A DNA stretch of 64,000 bases from Warburgia ugandensis (lineage: Eukaryota > Streptophyta > Magnoliopsida > Canellales > Canellaceae): the NCBI GenBank assembly GCA_035236585.1, contig CP141128.1, positions 32,656,684 through 32,720,683 on the forward strand, in the 5' to 3' direction. The notes under the pieces were generated by a model. That model was not told where the DNA came from. It worked only from the letters and a program-made list of their open reading frames with translations, and made no database searches. Made by a program: the position numbers and the translations under genes. This document shows, piece by piece, positions 1 through 12,466 of the stretch; the stretch's first letter is position 1, and every line of letters starts with the position of its first letter.

Positions 1-741
1 CTAAATGTATTCAATGCATTTGCTTAGTCTAAAAATTATCAAGGCAATGTGGTGCTAGATGTATAGGAAGTAGTAGAATATGCTAGACTATAGCAAATGG
101 AACCAACCGCATGTTGAGGTTTCATAGATGATCCACTAGCCAACATGGGGCTTCTAATTTGTGTGTTAGACTATATATTCCATCCACTTTGTGTGCCAGC
201 ATGTCTATCTTTGCCTACAAGTCTGAAGTGGTCCCTATCTCATGTAGTTTTGTAAGCATTTAGTGTCTTAGCAAGTGGAGATTTCTCTAAGCTTATTTGT
301 TTATATGTCATCTGAAAGCTGCACACTTGCAGCATTCATAAACTCATTCAAAGCATTTAACGAGCTCACTCTGTGAACCTGTAGTTAGCATAATGAAGGA
401 AGTTTGGTTACTTTTTCACTTGATTCAAATAAATCATCTACTCTCGGTTCCATAAATGTAAATAATGATTGGTGCAGAAAAGAAAGGAGGGTGGCCTCTC
501 TCCTTCTAATCATATCAAAGGGGTGCGATGTGGTATGAGCTTCATATTGTGGAGCAAGTCTGGTCTTGTTTCCACTCATTGAAGATTCTATCTACCAAAC
601 AAAGTCAATGGAGGATACTAAATAGCTTTCACTAACACCATCTATGAGAAGGTGAGGTTGCCTTTTTTCTTTTTTTTTTAGTAGTTTTAGTAGGGTAGGG
701 TGGTTTGCTTCCTATTAAGAGGTTGAGAATTCCTTGCATCT
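1..741 (-). pseudogene. Athila-like gag C-terminal fragment, array copy 5 (partial)
   Basis: Fifth gag copy of the tandem array, cut by the window edge. It is read on the minus strand and matches positions 17246-17980 and 19880-20622 along its length. The translated region that is a CCHC zinc knuckle in copies 3 and 4 is decayed here: the first Cys is Gly, the His is Tyr and the last Cys is Tyr. At about 741 the gag sequence joins directly to the end of an RT N-terminal fragment (the residues before the join read EVLKL), the array junction. Gag of this lineage would form the capsid and bind RNA; this copy has stops and cannot. Lineage is from residue patterns only. Confidence 0.75.
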
Positions 742-2465
742 AAAGTTTTAACACCTCAACACTTACTGCTGCTTGAAAGTTAGTGTTAAGTTAGATTTGC
801 ATCTCCCTAAAAGGTTGTATATGTTCCTCATGATGAATGTGACACATACAGATGGTGGGACTTATACCATTTACATCCACTATTGTCAATCTAAGAGATT
901 TCTTATGTTCATTAGGAACTCAAGTAGCTTACTTTCCTATTATTTATTAAGTTCTAAAGTAATGATTGTAGGCAAGGTTCCTGAGGAGCCTAAACTTTCA
1001 TATTTTAAACTTTTAGGTAAAGATTTTAGGTCCAAAGTTGGTTGTTTTTCAATAGATGGAACATGTATAGTCATAAAAATTTGAAGAGGTTTTACTCATG
1101 TTTTCCATTTTGAAGTATCCATTAAAGGTGTATTACCAAGTAATGCATTGCTTTCATTAATGGAATTGTCCATGCTAAAATCCAAGCAAAAATAAGATAG
1201 ACAAGCCTCGAGTGGATCAGTATTAGAGGATGGTAGGAATATGTCATCAATTAAATTCTCTATCATTTTAACCTCAAATGAATTATCATAATTTAAAGGG
1301 TCATAATCCTACATTAAAAACATTTAGCTTGATTTTTATGTTACCTAAAGACACTTGCATCACAACATTCATATAGTTCATTATTGCATTAGATGTGGCA
1401 AAGAAAGGATGTCTGAAAATGATAGGAACCTAACTAGTAGTGAATTATGCAGGTTGTGTATCTAACTCAATGGATTTACTAGAAGGAAAGACTTATCAAT
1501 CTGTAGCAACACATCCTTAACTACACCATGAGAAATTTTATCTAATATATCCACCAATTGTAGTGTGATAGTAGGCACTTTTAACTTGCCTAACCCTAGT
1601 TGCACATAAATAGCATATGGTAATATGTTTACACTTGCCCCTAAATGTAGAAGTGCCCTATCAATTTTGTGATCACTGGTAACACAAGTTATAGTGGGAC
1701 ATCCTGGATCCCTAAACATAGGTGGGGTATTATGTTGATTGTTTGAGTTCACTTGTTCAATGAGGAATGCTTTCTTTTACATATTAAGCTTATGGTTCTA
1801 CGTAAAGAGATTTTTTAAAAACATAGCCTAGGTAGGAATTTGTTTAATAGCATTTAGTAATGGAATATTGATTTGTACTTGTTTAAATACATCCATTATC
1901 TTATGAAAGTTTGTTCCTTTGTTTTCCAAATTCAAACATTAAGGGCATGGTGCTTTAGGCATATAAGATGCCTTAGGAATAGCACTAGAAGAAGTGGGCT
2001 TCTGACACTTCTTGTTACCTTCTTGACAGTTGTATTACTCTCATCCTCCACACATTTTTATATTTTCATAGTCATACCCACTATATTATCAATTTTTTAC
2101 AAGTCCTATGGGCAATAATGGATTTGGCTTATTCAAGAAATTTTGGCTAATTAGAGGTTGTGCCAATCCCAAACTACCCTTTAGAGTTAAGTATAGGCTA
2201 ACCAAGAAATTTACCTTTTTTCCTTTTATAAATGAAGCAGACAATTGATCGATTTGAATTTCTAATTTTGTAACAACTAAGGAATTAGAACACAAAGTAT
2301 GTTTGTGTCATTCTAAAATTGGAGAGAATATTGCAAGAATAAATTTAGTGTCTCCTCTAAATATAGTTTCCTCTACAACTTGGGATTTAGCATGCAAATT
2401 TTTTTATATCATTTTTTAAATCAGAGAGAACTTTGCATGAATAAATTTAGGGTCTCCTCTAAAGA
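742..2465 (-). pseudogene. Athila-like protease and RT N-terminus, second half of array copy 4
   Basis: Minus-strand continuation of the unit whose gag lies at 17056-17980; LARD-1 splits the two halves. The aspartic protease core is at about 1460-1752: it reads LLHLGASVNILPY, against the family pattern with D-L-G-A-S, so the catalytic Asp is His (codon at 1645-1647). Downstream come the usual spacer (about 1150-1300) and the RT start (about 745-870), recognisable by GISPTICM and a glutamate-rich stretch. RT stops before the palm domain at EVLKL, where the next gag copy begins. In-frame stops confirm it is dead. Confidence 0.78.
2461..2465. other. Left target-site duplication of LARD-1
   Basis: AAAGA here and AAACA at 17051-17055 flank the element. 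The empty site is preserved in another array copy at 19691-19700, which reads AAAGATGGTT without a break. One base differs between the two copies of the duplication. Confidence 0.85.
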
Positions 2466-2845
2466 TGTGGTGACCCATGTTTTTGAAATACATTTTCGTT
2501 AATCCTTTTCAAATCATGGTCAACCAAATTTGCAAACATTTTGAAAATTTAAGTAGTGGAAATTTTTTTCTTCGAAATTCTTTTTAGAAAACCTGAATGC
2601 CACATCTCACTTACATATACATACATAATTTTGTGTACAAGATATGTTTCCAAGGAAACTCATTCTATTAAAATTGTAGGATCAATTCAGTGGTTCACAT
2701 ACACAACCCCTTTATTACATCTTATGTCCAAAATACACAAATCAAATTACAATCCAATCCTTTCACAAATGTCATAGTCTTGATCAATAGTATGGTCTTC
2801 CTCTTCCCATGTCGTATCCCTCCATTCTTTTCTTTCTGTATCTAA

Positions 2846-2877
2846 GATATTCTAAACATTCAAACATTTACAATATC
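2846..2877 (-). other. LTR stem-loop, LARD-1 3' LTR
   Basis: Inverted repeat of 11 bp around a 10-base loop (GATATTCTAAA and TTTACAATATC, one mismatch). It lies about 410 bp from the LTR end. In element sense it directly follows an AGCTTGTTGA edge. Equivalent stem-loops occur in the other LTR families of this window. Confidence 0.7.
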
Positions 2878-4384
2878 TCAACAAGCTATGCTTGGTAGGG
2901 GATTCAAGAACATATGGAATTGTATAATTCACAAGTACAATGTTCATAATCATCATATTCCATATTAATCACATACCTGAATTTCCATGAACCATACCAT
3001 ATATGATCATTCAATCATAAATTTATCATGTAACATCCACTATGATAATTCCCAACCACTCACCACTATATCGTATGTATATATATAGATACGGTCCAAA
3101 ACTGTGAAAAATAGTCAATATCTCAAACATCAATAACCATACGTAGATATACTAAGTTGATAAATCATCCAGACTTTTTCTGGGAAAATACTCCCTCATT
3201 AGGGCAGTATTGGTAGCTCACTATGCCATGCATCATGTGCAAAATACTCAAGGGCTACCATGCTGCAATCTGATCCGTACTAGTGCGCTCGGATAACTAC
3301 CTTGTTCACCACTAATACCATGGTGGAAAATATTGTGTCACTGCCTATATGGGGAGACAGGACTTTCATAGTGGGGCCTTCCCATAATTGCCCCACCCGA
3401 CTTTTAGCCTCTCTTTGGGCAAGGTATCATAACATCATCAAATTTTGGGAAGTGTGTGGCCAATCCCTCATAACTTCCCTAGCATAGCATCCTCAGGCTT
3501 TGGCTTTTTTGAAACAAAACCACAAGCCTCCATGCTTGTATCTAATATACTTCTTATACATCTCAGACGATATGTCTGTTTATATAATCGTTCTCGTATT
3601 CAATATCCTCGTACTAAGGATATGATTTTATTTCTAGATTTAGGGATCCTCATTTACAATGAATGATACTCATATTCTTATAAGTTTAGGGATTAATCAT
3701 TTATTGTAAATGATCCTCATTTCCTTTAATTTGGTATTCATATACCAAATGTTATTAAGTGTAAGGATACTCATTTGATACCAATGATATCCATTATTAT
3801 TATGTTCTTATCTAAGTTTAGGGTAATTATAAATGATACCCAGGTATTTATTATGTATTCCATTTAATTTCAACAGTTATTTCTATCGCATGTGCAGGAA
3901 TTATGATTCAAATGTAACTAAACATATTATCATCCTTAGATACTATAATGTATATGAATAACAACAATTCCATAGACCACAGGTATGGTGTTCTTAAAGT
4001 TCCACCTACCTTCATGTAATGCCCGAGCAAATTACGCTTGAATTGAGCATACTATAGGAAATGAACTGTGTTGAATGTTTTATTTTATTTAAAATAGTAA
4101 ATGAAGTAATTTATGAGGAAACTTAATACCATTAGATTCTACACGAAAAATGGAATCCAATGCCTCAAAGAACGCCAAAAACAGAGTTCGTATGAAGAAG
4201 TTACAGCCGTTTAAAGATCAGGGGCAGATCTGTAATTTAAACAAAAAAGACGAAAAAACGCAGGGGGCCATTTTGATAACGGCACCCCATTCGTCTTCCA
4301 CCTCCAGACTTCTCCAGAAACCTCCTTTCCCAATTTTTCCAGAGAGATCTGCCATTGCCAAGGGCAGCACCGCTATAGCAGGGC

Positions 4385-4393
4385 TATAAAAAG
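4385..4393 (+). promoter_or_regulatory. TATA box of solo LTR 1
   Basis: TATAAAAAG lies 370 bp from the LTR start, followed by a pyrimidine-rich stretch where transcription would start. Position and strand agree with a U3 promoter. Confidence 0.65.
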
Positions 4394-4789
4394 CCCCATC
4401 TCCCCCTCTCCAAAAACATGATTTTCCGATCGTTTTCAGACTGGGGTTTCTGGCAAAATTGGAAACCCGTCTCAACCCTGACTTCTCTGCGTTTTCCAGC
4501 AATGGCCAGGCCCAAGTCAGGCCAGCCATTGCCATCTCCCCATTTCCTCTCTTCTCTTGTTCTGGCCTGGCAGTGGGGTTTTCCCCTTTATGGGTTCTGA
4601 TAATAAGGTTTCCAGCAGAGGGAAATGCACACCGAGAAACAAGGAGTCCCCAGGCGACCCAGGTAAGCTATTTTCCCCCTTCTGTCTCTCCGTTTCACTT
4701 CCCCCAGGCCATATCCATATCGGATCTGGTCTTTTCCCAGCCATTTTCCAGCTGGGTTTCTTGGCTGGAAAACGCTCCAAGCCGGCTTG

Positions 4790-5170
4790 GGTCGGCCTTG
4801 CATGAACAAGGCGTCCTAGGAACGCCATGCTCCATGTGCGCATAGGACAAGGTCCCAGGGATGGGTTCTAGGAGTACGAAAATGCGTACATTGTCCCAAG
4901 TGTGGCCTTCAGGTGCGCGCGCGACATGGGGCACGGGTCCTGGCTCGACCAGGATGCACGAGGTGTCGTGGGAGCTGTGACGCACCATGCTGCACCAAAG
5001 GTGCGTTTGTGCGATGCCATCCAGGATGCACATCATAGCGTGTCACTTGAACATGCATGTGCGCTTGCAAACCGTGGTCCCTGGCATGGCCTTTAGGCAT
5101 GCACCCACGTGAGGCGGTCGCGGTTCAACCAGGATGCACGGGTGTCCTAGGAACTGGGGCACGCGGACCT
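4790..5170 (+). repeat. GC- and CpG-rich block with internal duplication in solo LTR 1
   Basis: A locally GC-rich stretch in an AT-rich window, with many CpG dinucleotides. A segment containing ACCAGGATGCACG occurs twice, near 4948 and 5130, in similar surroundings about 180 bp apart. Open frames exist on both strands here but show no recognisable domain; they reflect the low stop density of GC-rich DNA. Probably untranslated R/U5 leader. Confidence 0.6.
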
Positions 5171-6306
5171 AACAAGACTATAAAGATAGGATCAAAGGAC
5201 AATTTATAGAATCTAACCATTGAAAAGTAGATCCATATCAAAGGATCTAGCCTAACAAATGAATTAGGCATGGACCATGGACTCTAAAGGCAGAGCTAGT
5301 GATCTAATGTCTAAATAGAATGAAATTAATAAGGACTCCTTGTATCCATTCATACCCAGGAGTTTATAAATGAGACCGAGGGATTGGGTTAAGTGATAAA
5401 GGATGCGACTCCAGGAGACTTTGAGGTAGGTGCTCTATCGCTACTAGACTTTTAAAAAAGAGCCATGATTGTTTTGAATGCATGTTTTAAGTATAAATTA
5501 TATAACTTATTTAGCATGACTTATTTTATGTATGCATATGATTAAATACATTATGCATAGACATGTTTTGCAAACAATTGCATATATTGCATGATTTGTG
5601 AGCATTGAGTTCTTGAAAAAATTGCCTGTCCTTGAGGGTTACCAAAAGACGCTGGAGTGCCCAAAAGATGTTGGGTAGGTAGTTGTGAGGGCCAGGCAGT
5701 TGTGAGGTACCCAAAGGGGACATGTTTTGAAAAAGAGATTTTTGCTTGTTTGATCGTATATGGTTTGGGCTGGTAAGCTCGTGGGCACTATGGTGAGAGG
5801 TTTGGGTTGGCCTCCAGCCTCTACCACTATTAAGTGGATGGGTACCATGCCCAAAAAGGGCATGTCCTTGCTTCAACTACATGTGGTACAGGGGGCTACC
5901 ACTGGTGTCACGGCACTGGGTCGAAGTGTCATATGTCCTATGGAGGCATATGACCCTATGTCCCTAGGTACCCGGGGACCACATGGCGGCGAGGTCGTGG
6001 GCATAGTTGGACCCTATGGTTTGAGGATTTACTTACATTGCATATGGCATGACGTGAGGTTGGTCGACCATACCATATATCCATGAGTTGGATTCAGTTG
6101 AGTATCTTATGCATATCATTATGTTTATGATATATATATGATACTTTCGACTTGGATTATGCGATTCTTTAGTCGTCAATATTCCGATTCGACAATGGTT
6201 TTTAATATCGATATTGAACATGGTTGTTCAAACATGCACATGTTTTAAAGAGCATATGATTTTAAACATAGCATGCATTGCAAAACTAGTAATGATAGAC
6301 TCCTAC

Positions 6307-6325
6307 TGAGTATAGTATATACTCA
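6307..6325 (+). other. LTR stem-loop, solo LTR 1
   Basis: Perfect 8-bp stem, TGAGTATA and TATACTCA, around the loop GTA. It begins inside CTGAG and lies about 400 bp before the LTR 3' end, the same relative place as in the other LTR families here. Confidence 0.72.
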
Positions 6326-8463
6326 CCCTATCCTTAACATTTTTCAGGATAGCTCCATTCACGAGTAGAGGATGCCTATGTTAGTACTACAAGCAAGAAA
6401 ATCAAAAGGAGACAATCATACCTGTAGGTAAACTCTCTACCCTTTGGACATGTATTTGTATTTATTTACAGTTGGACTGTGTGCTGTGACTGGATAGACC
6501 CGGGGAAAAACATTTATGATTTCTGAAAATTTTCAAAAACTACTTTGGTTGTTGTGAAAGCAAATGACACTCGGGGTTTTCAAAATGAGTTTAAAACTAA
6601 AGATTCTCCACTGCATTGCATGGTTTTCATAAAAATGATTTTCAAATAGGGATGCATCCCACCTTAGGAATTAAATATTTCATTTAAAAATGCATGAGAA
6701 AACTCGGGTCGTCACACTTCATGTAGTGATCCATCCCTTCAGATCCTCCATGATTGACGTATGTAATCTGTAAATACATATATACTATCATTATTTGTAC
6801 AATTTTGGATTATCTCCTAATTTGGGCTAAGGAAATGATATTCTTTATATTATCCTACTAACTATAGCCCTTGCTATCTTTAAGTCCATGTCATTCATTC
6901 CATGTAAATGTCCTTCAACTCTATTTTTCATTTAATTACATTTTCAATGTAATTTTCATAACATAAGCATTAAAGCATAAATAAATAAATCTACAATTAA
7001 ATCTACTAAGCAATAACAGATAATTATAATAAAATTCAATAATTTAAATGAAAACATAACATGCCATAACTATTCATCACGATCCAATGGTCATAGTTAA
7101 TGTCCATTTATTTTTTTTTGTCCCTTTTCTGGTTTAGATCTTAATCTTTCATTTTCCTTTAGATCTAATACATCTTTTTAATGTCATTTCATCATTAGAT
7201 CATTGATGCATCTCATCAAATGATTTGATCTTTCTTGATCCAATCGATCAACAAGATCTCAAGTCATTTTATCCAATTTAAGGGCATAGATCTTAATTTA
7301 TCCCAAATCATCATCATCAAGTCTATCAATCCATATGATATCAACTTTATATCATCATTCAAATACATCAACACTGTCCAATCATCCTTGATCAAGGAGA
7401 TTACCATTCATTTTCATGGATTTTACTACTTTTAAGGCTAGATCTCTTGATTAAACATAGATCAGTCACTTCTAACCATTGATTCCATGTTTCAAAATCA
7501 CAAGATCATCAGTGGATCAGAGTTATAGAGTTTGATCATTCGAAATTTCACTAATCATAAGAATTAGTAATACTTTTCTTTATTAATAGAATTTACATGC
7601 ATCAAAACATAAATTTTCTAAGTTTAGTAGGTTCTACTCATTAAGAGGAATCTAACCCAAGTTTCCGATCCCAATTTGGAGTTTAACTAATATCATAATT
7701 GGTATTTTAAGATTTTAGCCCATTTTAAGGGTTGAAATTTGATCTTACTATTTTTGTTTATTTACTTAATCTAGAACTTAGAAATTTTATTGTGATAATG
7801 GTCCTTAGGGTATTGGGACCTCCTGAGCCCATCCATTGGTTTAGATCTCTATTTTGAGAAGATCACCAGAGAAGACGAAATAATGCCCGAGATGGAGAAG
7901 AAATCAAGAAATAAATCCTAGACATGAATAATGCATATAGTCCTTGATTTCTCCGTGTCTGTTGCCAGAGAAGGTCTTGGACTATGGGGCTTTTGAAGAT
8001 CACCATGTGTTGAAGGCATTCAACGATGCAAGATCACCGTTTAAAGGCTAGATTAGCCAGAATAGTTTGAAAAGTCCGTCAAAGACGGTAACCAGTACTG
8101 GAGTTGTTCTTTGTTTTAAATTTCTTGATGATCCAGGAGGAGGATCATCATGAAACCAAAGGGCTTTTGTAGATCACCCCTGTCTGACCAGATCCAACGG
8201 AGGAGATTTTATTTTAACGGGTAGAAATCCATGGCTAATTGGATTAGGGTTTCCGAGGTGGAATCGGGCACGATGCGTCCCTAGACGCTCTTGATGCAGA
8301 CATGGGGTCGTCTGCCTGGGTGCATTTGGGGACACGTGCATAGAGAATAAGAGAGAAAGAAAGAGGAATTAGGGGAGATGGAGGAGGATTTTGGAGTTGG
8401 GATATTGTGGCATTCTAAGGGACCTTGTGAAGAACATTAGGAGAATTTTTGGGAATTTTATGA

Positions 8464-8476
8464 GCTATTTATAGAG
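8464..8476 (-). promoter_or_regulatory. TATA box of LARD-1 3' LTR
   Basis: On the minus strand the sequence reads CTCTATAAATAGC, a canonical plant TATA box about 570 bp inside the LTR. It is conserved in the other LARD LTRs at 16471-16483 and, with one change, 54894-54906. Confidence 0.78.
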
Positions 8477-9042
8477 ATTTTTGAATTTTTCATGATTACT
8501 TATAATTATCATGTTTGATTTCTTTTTATTATTAAATTGTCTTTGGATTCCTACTACCACCTCCTTCTCCACTAGCAATTGGTAGTGGTTTGACTCATGA
8601 TGACATGTTTTCTAGCCATTGGATCCTTTGTGGGCCCCATGGAGGTGTGGAAAGACCATTTTGCCCATTTATGGAGAAAAATCTGTTTTATTCTCTCGGA
8701 CTCAAAATTGAGCATGCTTAGTGGCGTTGGATTCGTATTTCTAAGTACATTACAAATTTTGATGTCCTAGGTCTCGTTTATTAGTAAAATTATCATTTTA
8801 CCCTTTTATTCTTAAAAATGGAGAAAAATAAGGATTTTTCCTCCGAACTCAGAATTTGACATACTTACAGTCATTCTGATCAGTTTTCCAGGTATATTAC
8901 AAATATCCATATTTTAAGTCTTAATTTTATTTTTATAAAATGTGAATTTTTCTAGAACTCAAAGTTCCAGTTCCACTTTTAAAATTTTAACTTTTAACTT
9001 TTTAATAATTCAATTATATTCATCAAAATTGGTGTTGTTACA

Positions 9043-9056
9043 ATCTTCCCCCCTTA
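9043..9056 (-). other. Polypurine tract of LARD-1
   Basis: In element sense TAAGGGGGGAAGAT immediately precedes the LTR start TGTAACAACACC. This is the plus-strand DNA primer. The sequence just upstream resembles the 3' end of Del/Tekay elements (a CGAxxACGAAATxxTT block), with no intact reading frame. Confidence 0.85.
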
Positions 9057-9931
9057 TAATCATTTCGTACTCGAAATTTGCATATCAACTCACTTATGAG
9101 TCTTCATAGATTTACTCATGTAGCCTTGCCACTTAAGGAAATCCTATTTCCTTTCATTCATTTCTCATACTACCTTCCCCTCAAAGGTATAAATCACATG
9201 CTTGGTTCATCTATTGACATATTAAAATGTTCACACATGACTAAACTTGCTAATGCACTATTCACTTAAGATGATTCCTACTAGACTTTCCAAAAGGATT
9301 AATAACTCTTAACTGAGTTATCCTTTTGTTTCAAAACCTTCTACTTCACTTGACTGGTATACTAAATTTCTACTCCTCATTTTCACCAATCTTTCAATAC
9401 TTTATAGTTTTCCATTCTAACTTCTATTGCTCATCCTCATTCCTTTTCAATATATATAGTTTTGACATAACTTTCCTAATATGTATAGTCCTTAGACTAT
9501 CTATCAAAATGACATATTGATTGGATTCTATAATTTCAACTATTGTTCTTCATAACAATCTTCCAATATTTGGAAGTAATTATTTCTTTCCTTATTCCTC
9601 CATTATTTGGAAGTGATTACTTCATTTCTACTCCACAATTCATACTTCTTTACTATTTCCTTCTATTGACAATTTCTTTTCAAATTCTATCATTGAATAA
9701 TAGTTTCCTTGTAATGACTCTTTCCTCATTCTCATCCCATCCATTGTTTTTGTAACACCCTTTGTATGCCATTTTATTCATAATACTTGACTTTCTACAT
9801 TTTTCCTTCTAAGATAGTGTCATTTAAATCTTCATATGCATTCCTTATCCTCTTTTGTTATCTCTTCCTCATATTCAAAACAATATTCTGAACATTCTTA
9901 CAATCCATGATAATATTTCTCTTTCCCTTTC

Positions 9932-9953
9932 ATATATATATATATATATATAT
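9932..9953. repeat. (AT)n microsatellite
   Basis: Uninterrupted AT dinucleotide run in the LARD-1 internal region. It is not present as a run at the matching place in LARD-2 (near 56320), so it expanded in this copy. Confidence 0.85.
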
Positions 9954-10795
9954 CATTGGCTTCAAAATTTCTACGTTATGCATTTCCTCATGCTTCTTTC
10001 AAACATACCTCATAACCTTTTTCATATCATACTAACCCTTTATTTGAAGTATTCCTGATAATTCTAATTGAAAGAGTCCATATTGACTTTGTAGTCATCT
10101 ATTCTCAAGCCTTTAAAAACTCCATAATTTATCATATATTCTTCAATTCCCAACAATCTACCATAAACTCTTTAAGGTATATGTAATCAATGGCAAGATT
10201 GCATTAAAAGAATGTCTTGATGTTATACAATCAATAAGAGATAAATTTCTCTAATTGTCATTGTCATTTCATGTTTTAGTATCATATTCCACCTTTGTTG
10301 GGTCAAATTCCATACCATCCTTAAAATTTATATGACCCTAAACTTTGCTTTCTTCAATCAACATGTACCCTTACCAGATAGTTGATAAGTTTTGCAAGTG
10401 TCTAACATGTATTCTATAAATGTGCTTGATTTCCTTAAATCCATTTCCATATATCATTACCACTTCATCTAATATATTTCATTCAACTCAAACTCATGAA
10501 TATCCTTTATCTAACTCATGTAACTTAAAATTTATTTTGATTTCACACTATGATGTTTCATTTCTAATTCCCAATTGATGATAATAAATTTGAAAATGCT
10601 CATCCTTATAGAGTAAAAGGGTACTTAATTTCCTCAATAACATCATTTATGCTCAATGCATCCTCACATTGATCCTTCCTTTTTCTTTTTCCAAGGAAAT
10701 TTTTTACTTTCCTAATATAAATTTCTACAATCACTCCTAATCCTTAAAATTTGTTCTTTCAACTCATTCAAATAATTTGATGTTCTTTACCTCAA

Positions 10796-11183
10796 CTACT
10801 ACATATATTTCCTCATTCAATCTCAAGTAAGATTAAAAATCTCCAAAATATCTTGAAATTTCTAACCACTTATTTCTCCAAAATTTGGATTCATACCTCA
10901 TTCATAACCATCTCATTTATCAAAATTTTACACTTAAGTTTAGTTGCCTATATTTGTGTATAGGTCTTCATTCATCATGTTTTCCTCAACTACTATAGAT
11001 ATTTCCTCATTCAATCTTATGTTAGATTGAAAATCTCTAAAATATCTTGAAATTTCTAACCACTTATTTCTCTTAAATCTGGATTCATACATTATTCATA
11101 ATCATCTCATTTTTTCAAACTTTAGACTTAAGTTTAGTTACCAATATTTGTTTATGGGTCTTCATTTCTCATGTATATTTCAT
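10796..11183. repeat. Direct duplication of about 194 bp in LARD-1 internal region
   Basis: Two adjacent copies, each running from ACTACT and ATTTCCTCATTCAATCT through CACTTAAGTTTAGTT-like sequence to a GGTCTTCATT end. LARD-2 has a single copy at about 57110-57295, so the duplication belongs to this copy or its sublineage. Confidence 0.8.
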
Positions 11184-12294
11184 CATTCCTTCAAAATATA
11201 TTTCCCCTTACTATATTTCTTAAATCTTTCAATATCACCAAATCTATCATATAAGTGGAATCAATATTTCTATTTACCTATATCTATTTATTTTCCATGA
11301 TCAATGAGATGTACTCCTGTTTATGATAATCAATAACTATATTTTCCCAAATCATCATATCAATATTTCTCTTTTATTTTCTATAATCGTTTCCCCATCA
11401 TGCCAACTGTACTTCTCTTTACTATAGTCCTAAAATTATTTTCAATATGACCAAAGTTATCATATCAATATCCCTCTACTTCTTGATAATCCTTTTGTGC
11501 TAATTTTCACAATTGATTTATCATACCAATATAATTTCTAACTTAGTGATTTCATATTTGTTGTACCATATATAGGGCTATAATTTCTTTGTTAACCATA
11601 TATTTTCATGGTTTAATTATTTTTCTTAATAAGTTTGGGATTATATTTTTTCTATTTCAACATATCTAACTCTCTTCTTCCTTATCATTTTATTCTAATT
11701 TTAAAGGTCATCTCTTAATGTTCTAAAATTTTATCATCTCTTTATTAAACCCTTTGCTTTACTAATTCTGGAGAAAAAATACTTATTTATCTCCTTATTC
11801 ATCTTTCTTTAAAACTATTCTCATTTACAAAATTTGAAATTTCTCACCTATCTCCTTAAATTCCTTTCAAGTAATATCATCTCTATTTTGACGATTAAAT
11901 CCATTTAACTAATTATCATAATACTATATATGTAGCAATTATAACTCTTACATTTATATTTATTATTAATTCTGAATTTTATAATAATTCTAAGGTTTCA
12001 TCTTTATCACCTATTTATCATAAACTTCTTTCTCTTAATCGCCATTCTTTCACTTAATAATGGTTATATACATGCTAGTATTGGTGTACTTTATTTCTAC
12101 ATATGTATGTTTACCAAGGACTTTAGGTTAGACCTGAATATCATACATTATATCTTTATCTATTGTAATGTTATCCTTATTGATTTCTATATCTTACTAT
12201 TCCCTCTATTGGGATTCTTACTTATTAAGTAGTATTTCTAGTCCTTTCACTAAGTAATATCTACTTGTACTATACTATTCCTTCATTACACTAG

Positions 12295-12466
12295 CTCTTT
12301 CTATACTCATCCTCAACTAATGAGTTTAACTCTTTCTATACTCATCCTTCACTAATGAGTCAACTCTTTCTATACTCATTCTCAACTAATAAGGCTACTC
12401 TTTCTATACTCATCCTTAACTAATAAGTCAACTCTCTCTGTACTCATTCTCAACTAATAAGTTACT
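12295..12466 (-). repeat. Five 34-35 bp repeats next to the LARD-1 primer site
   Basis: Copies begin at 12295, 12330, 12364, 12398 and 12432. Each has CTCTTTCTATACTCAT, a 9-base spacer and a degenerate ATGAGT, so ACTCAT and ATGAGT can pair as a small hairpin. In element sense the row lies about 100-280 bases downstream of the primer site, in the 5' leader. LARD-2 has three copies at 58493-58594. Confidence 0.85.

Larger units (their letters stand above)
4015..6716 (+). mobile_element. Solo LTR 1 (chromovirus-type), inserted in the LARD-1 3' LTR
   Basis: A 2.70-kb sequence starting TGTAATGCCCGAG and ending CTCGGGTCGTCACA, flanked by perfect CTTCA duplications (4010-4014 and 6717-6721). The partner LARD LTR at about 14130 shows the uninterrupted site. 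No primer site, polypurine tract or protein domain is present, so it is a single LTR left by LTR-LTR recombination. A TATA box and CTGAG stem-loop fix the sense as plus. The 5' part resembles solo LTR 2, including the stretch around the CAAAGAACGCC-like motif near 4165. The middle is strikingly GC- and CpG-rich. Confidence 0.92.
2466..9042 (-). repeat. LARD-1 3' LTR (contains nested solo LTR)
   Basis: Ends are TGTGGTGACC at the left and TTGTTACA at the right. Without the nested element and its duplicated target it is about 3.87 kb, shorter than the partner at 12574-17050. Most of the difference is one deletion of 588 bp (partner positions 15266-15853), between short GAG repeats, at about 7858. 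The segment is present in LARD-2 (about 53830-54300), so it was lost here. Confidence 0.88.

Noticed and set aside
4459..5100. Several overlapping open frames up to 128 codons in solo LTR 1
   Set aside because: They lie in a GC-rich LTR leader, occur on both strands, and show no domain; low stop density explains them.
5370..5450. Possible tRNA-related SINE head in solo LTR 1
   Set aside because: No convincing A and B boxes at the right spacing, no tail and no target duplication.
9078..10058. Short plus-strand open frames in the LARD-1 internal region, partly matched at 55521-55739
   Set aside because: Antisense to the element, not preserved in length or frame between the copies, and without a domain; nucleotide homology accounts for the match.
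12295..12466. CRISPR-like regular repeats
   Set aside because: Units are contiguous without unique spacers, lie in a plant retroelement leader and have variable sequence.
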